Assembly (NCBI GenBank): GCA_036506275.1
Contig: DASXSB010000096.1
Coordinates: 1 to 22,998 of the forward strand
Direction of reading: 5' to 3'
From: DASXSB01 sp036506275
GTDB lineage: Bacteria > Methylomirabilota > Methylomirabilia > Rokubacteriales > CSP1-6
DNA length: 22,998 nt
Position 1 is the stretch's first letter. Every line of letters starts with the position of its first letter. The position numbers and the translations under genes are program-made. The notes under the pieces are model-generated. The model worked only from the letters and a program-made list of their open reading frames with translations. It did not search any database and had not been told where the DNA came from. Positions 21,087 through 22,998 of this stretch are shown in pieces.

Positions 21087-22376
21087 TTACCAGTACCGCA
21101 TGGCGTCGCGCAGGATGCCTTCCAGCTCCAGCGCGCCCACTGCTCGCGGGGCACCCGCGAGGAGACGCGGTTGCTTGAGCGTGCCGTCGATCAAGGTCGG
21201 GACGTCGGCCTCGGCATATCCGATCGCGCTGAGCCCGCTCGGGATCCCGACGTCGCGCATCAATGAGACGAGCGCACGCGGTAGCGCCTCCCGGCGCTCC
21301 GCCTCCGTCAGCTCCGCCACCGGCACGCCGAGAAGCTCGGCGGCGCGGAGATGCCGCTCCGGCGCCGTCGCGTACGTGAAGCGAAAGGCGGCCGGCGCGG
21401 TGAGGATGACGGACATGCCGTGCGGCACGAGCGGGTGACGCGTCCGATACCCGGCGGGGACGAAATCACGAACGAGGCCCGCGATCGGGTAGGCGACGGC
21501 GTGGGGCACGTGCACGCCGGCGTTGCCGAAGCCGATGCCCGCGTAGTTGGCGGCGAGCGCCAGATGCACGCGCGCTTCCAGGTCCATGCCGTTCAGCACG
21601 GCGCGGCGGAGGTAGCGTCCGACGTACTCGATCGCCTTCTCGCACCAGATGTCACTGGCGGGATTGGCGCCGATGTACGCGGGCCGGTCCGGAGGATGGT
21701 GCTTGGGGCGAGCGTTGTACGGGCGCGTCGTGTACGACTCGATGGCGTGGGTGAGGATGTCCGCGCCCGCCGCCGCCGTCACCTCGGGCGGCGCCGTGAG
21801 CGTGTTGAGGGGATCGACGACACCGAGGGCGGGGCGGAGGAGACGGTGCGAGACGCCGGCCTTCACGTTCTGATCGACCACGTGCGTGACGGCGACGGCG
21901 GTGGTCTCGCTGCCGGTGCCGGCGGTGGTGGGGACGGCGATCAGCGGCTTCAACGCGCCCGGCACCGGCTTGCCTCTTCCTACCGGTTTGTTGATGTAAT
22001 CGAGGAGCGGCGCCGGGTAGCAGGTGAGGAGGTTCACCGCCTTGCAGGTATCGAGCGCGCTCCCGCCGCCCACCGCGACCAGGCCATCGAAGTCCTTCGT
22101 GCGGGCGTATTCCGCCGCGTCTTCCATGGAGCGATCGGTCGGCTCGACTTCCACTCCGTCGTAGATCTCGGTTTTGATGCCTTCCTCGGCGAGGAGGGCG
22201 CGCACCTTGTCCGGCAGACCCAGCTCGGCGACGTTCCGATCGGTGACGAGGAGGACCTTGCCGAGGCCGAGACGGCGCGCGTCGTGGCCGATCTCGTCGG
22301 TGGCGCCGAGGCCGAACTTGATCGGTGACATCTCCATCACGAACACGGTCTCGGTGGGCAGCGTGACGCCTTTCAT
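21087..22376 (-). CDS. Iron-containing alcohol dehydrogenase, hydroxyacid-oxoacid transhydrogenase type
   Basis: A 429-residue enzyme. The NAD-binding part has GGGSALDT (103-110) and PTTAGTGSE (149-157). The metal-site helix is ADILTHAIESY (D206, H210), with further histidines in GVHVPHAVAYP and HPLVPHG (H319). The insert TRPYNARP...RPAYIGANPASDIW and GIGFGNAGVH are distinctive of the ADHFE1/HOT branch, which converts 4-hydroxybutyrate plus 2-oxoglutarate to succinate semialdehyde plus 2-hydroxyglutarate. Where FucO has the metal ligand H263, this protein has Tyr (AVAYP), as HOT enzymes do. The ATG at 22376 is supported by GGAGAGG (22386-22380 on the minus strand) and a perfect TATAAT. DUF885 follows it. 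Confidence 0.9.
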   Translation of the reverse strand: MKGVTLPTETVFVMEMSPIKFGLGATDEIGHDARRLGLGKVLLVTDRNVAELGLPDKVRALLAEEGIKTEIYDGVEVEPTDRSMEDAAEYARTKDFDGLVAVGGGSALDTCKAVNLLTCYPAPLLDYINKPVGRGKPVPGALKPLIAVPTTAGTGSETTAVAVTHVVDQNVKAGVSHRLLRPALGVVDPLNTLTAPPEVTAAAGADILTHAIESYTTRPYNARPKHHPPDRPAYIGANPASDIWCEKAIEYVGRYLRRAVLNGMDLEARVHLALAANYAGIGFGNAGVHVPHAVAYPIAGLVRDFVPAGYRTRHPLVPHGMSVILTAPAAFRFTYATAPERHLRAAELLGVPVAELTEAERREALPRALVSLMRDVGIPSGLSAIGYAEADVPTLIDGTLKQPRLLAGAPRAVGALELEGILRDAMRYW

Positions 22377-22394
22377 GGACCTCTCCGGAAGGGG

Positions 22395-22400
22395 ATTATA
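22395..22400 (-). promoter_or_regulatory. Consensus -10 element (TATAAT) of the Fe-ADH gene
   Basis: On the minus strand TATAAT lies 18 bases before the ATG at 22376. GGAGAGG lies between, so this transcript has a short leader with a Shine-Dalgarno. The box is 12 bases from the thioesterase -10 box on the opposite strand. Confidence 0.6.
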
Positions 22401-22412
22401 TCGCCGCGATGA

Positions 22413-22418
22413 TAGACT
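22413..22418 (+). promoter_or_regulatory. Putative -10 element (TAGACT) for a leaderless thioesterase mRNA
   Basis: TAGACT is 7 bases before the ATG at 22426, with only CGCGCGC between. No Shine-Dalgarno is possible. No -35 match is seen. Confidence 0.5.
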
Positions 22419-22425
22419 CGCGCGC

Positions 22426-22899
22426 ATGACGGAACCGCCCCTGCCGGAAGCGTTTCACGCGCTGTTCGCGGGCCTCGAAGAGCAACGGTTTTCCACCGAT
22501 TCGCGGTCCGCATTTCACGCCTGCTTCGGCTGCGGCCCCGGCCATCCGGCGGGCCTCCGCGTCCGCTGCTTCAAGAGCGGGGAGGGCGTGCTGTCGCCGA
22601 TCGTGGTGGCGCGGCAGTACGAGGGACCCCCGGGTGCCGCCCACGGCGGAATCGTAGCCGCCTATCTGGACGAGGTTTTGGCGGGGGCGGTGGTGCGCGG
22701 CACGGGCCGCATCGCCGTCACCGGCGAGCTCACCGTGCGCTATCACCGGCCCGTCCCCACGGAGACGCCGGTCCTCGGCGCCGCGCGCGTCGTGAAGGAT
22801 CACGGCCGCTACGTGGACGCCGAGGGGCGCTTGCAAGAGCTCGGAAGCGAGCGCGTGCTCGCCACCGCCACCGGGCGCTTCGTCTACATCAAGAAGTAG
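22426..22899 (+). CDS. PaaI-like hotdog-fold thioesterase
   Basis: A 157-residue protein. The N-terminal CFGCGPGHPAGLRV segment and the hotdog core GPPGAAHGGIVAAYLDEVLAGAV, with the HGG motif and a likely catalytic Asp in YLDEV, are typical of the PaaI/YbgC group (4HBT). It probably hydrolyses an acyl-CoA in the cytosol. Acyl chain preference cannot be read from sequence. It is divergent from the Fe-ADH gene with 49 bases between starts. The two could share a metabolic context of hydroxyacid or acyl-CoA turnover, but that is an inference. Confidence 0.88.
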   Translation: MTEPPLPEAFHALFAGLEEQRFSTDSRSAFHACFGCGPGHPAGLRVRCFKSGEGVLSPIVVARQYEGPPGAAHGGIVAAYLDEVLAGAVVRGTGRIAVTGELTVRYHRPVPTETPVLGAARVVKDHGRYVDAEGRLQELGSERVLATATGRFVYIKK

Positions 22900-22902
22900 C
22901 CG

Positions 22903-22998
22903 TCAGACGCCGGACAGGAGCGTGAGCGCGGGCGGCGCGGCCGGCGGCGCCGCGCGATACCGGCAGCGCAGCTCGGAACGCTCGAGCACTTCCACGTA
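22903..22998 (-). CDS. Possible 3' end of an unidentified gene at the window edge
   Basis: On the minus strand the frame is open from the window edge to TGA at 22905-22903, giving 31 residues (starting YVEVLERSELRCRYR, then Ala/Pro-rich, ending LTLLSGV). The tail-to-tail position, 3 bases from the thioesterase stop, and the ordered start of the peptide make it plausible coding sequence. I do not recognise it. Confidence 0.4.
   Translation of the reverse strand, partial: YVEVLERSELRCRYRAAPPAAPPALTLLSGV

Noticed and set aside
1..22998. CRISPR array, tRNA or rRNA genes, insertion sequences, prophage or toxin-antitoxin genes
   Set aside because: I looked for regularly spaced repeats, cloverleaf sequences, transposase or integrase motifs and small overlapping toxin-like pairs and found none.

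Overview
This is a very GC-rich bacterial chromosome segment with compact genes on both strands, often overlapping or only a few bases apart. I see no tRNA, rRNA, CRISPR array, insertion sequence or prophage gene. The gene mix suggests a soil or sediment lineage such as Candidatus Rokubacteria / Methylomirabilota: an orphan ABC_sub_bind solute-binding protein, a very large cyclase-AAA-TPR protein, a PEP-CTERM protein, a tricarballylate dehydrogenase-like flavoprotein and a DUF885 protein. That assignment is an inference from gene content and codon style, not a demonstrated identity.

Layout, left to right. (1) 1-437 is the end of an Asp-box (BNR) propeller protein. (2) 480-5264, plus strand: a UvrD-type helicase fused to an Fe-S nuclease, an ABC solute-binding protein, and a HugZ-like flavin/haem protein. 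(3) 5266-6116, minus strand: a CheY-like response regulator and a small secreted protein. (4) 6187-10253, plus strand: a putative lipoprotein, a short-chain dehydrogenase with a TcuA-like flavoprotein, and a PEP-CTERM protein with a sigma-54-type promoter and a strong terminator. (5) A DinG/XPD-like Fe-S helicase (minus) diverges from thioredoxin 2 and a Nudix hydrolase (plus). (6) 12962-17556, minus strand: MscL with a zinc ribbon, a zinc-ribbon cyclase-AAA-TPR regulator, and a secreted amidohydrolase. (7) 17641-19438, plus strand: an NHL propeller, a PhnZ-like diiron HD protein and a pterin carbinolamine dehydratase, all joined by ATGA overlaps. (8) 19453-22376, minus strand: a hydroxyacid-oxoacid transhydrogenase-type Fe-ADH and a DUF885 protein. 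A thioesterase diverges from the ADH, and the tail of another gene lies at the right edge.

Two start-site grammars coexist. About seven genes have a TANNNT hexamer 6-9 bases before the start codon and no Shine-Dalgarno sequence, which fits leaderless transcription. Most of the others (HugZ-like, TcuA-like, PEP-CTERM, MscL, NHL, Fe-ADH) have clear Shine-Dalgarno sequences. The best candidates for undescribed biology are the PAL-like propeller / PhnZ-like oxygenase / PCD module, the MscL-cyclase pair that share zinc ribbons, and the leaderless and overlapping divergent promoters.
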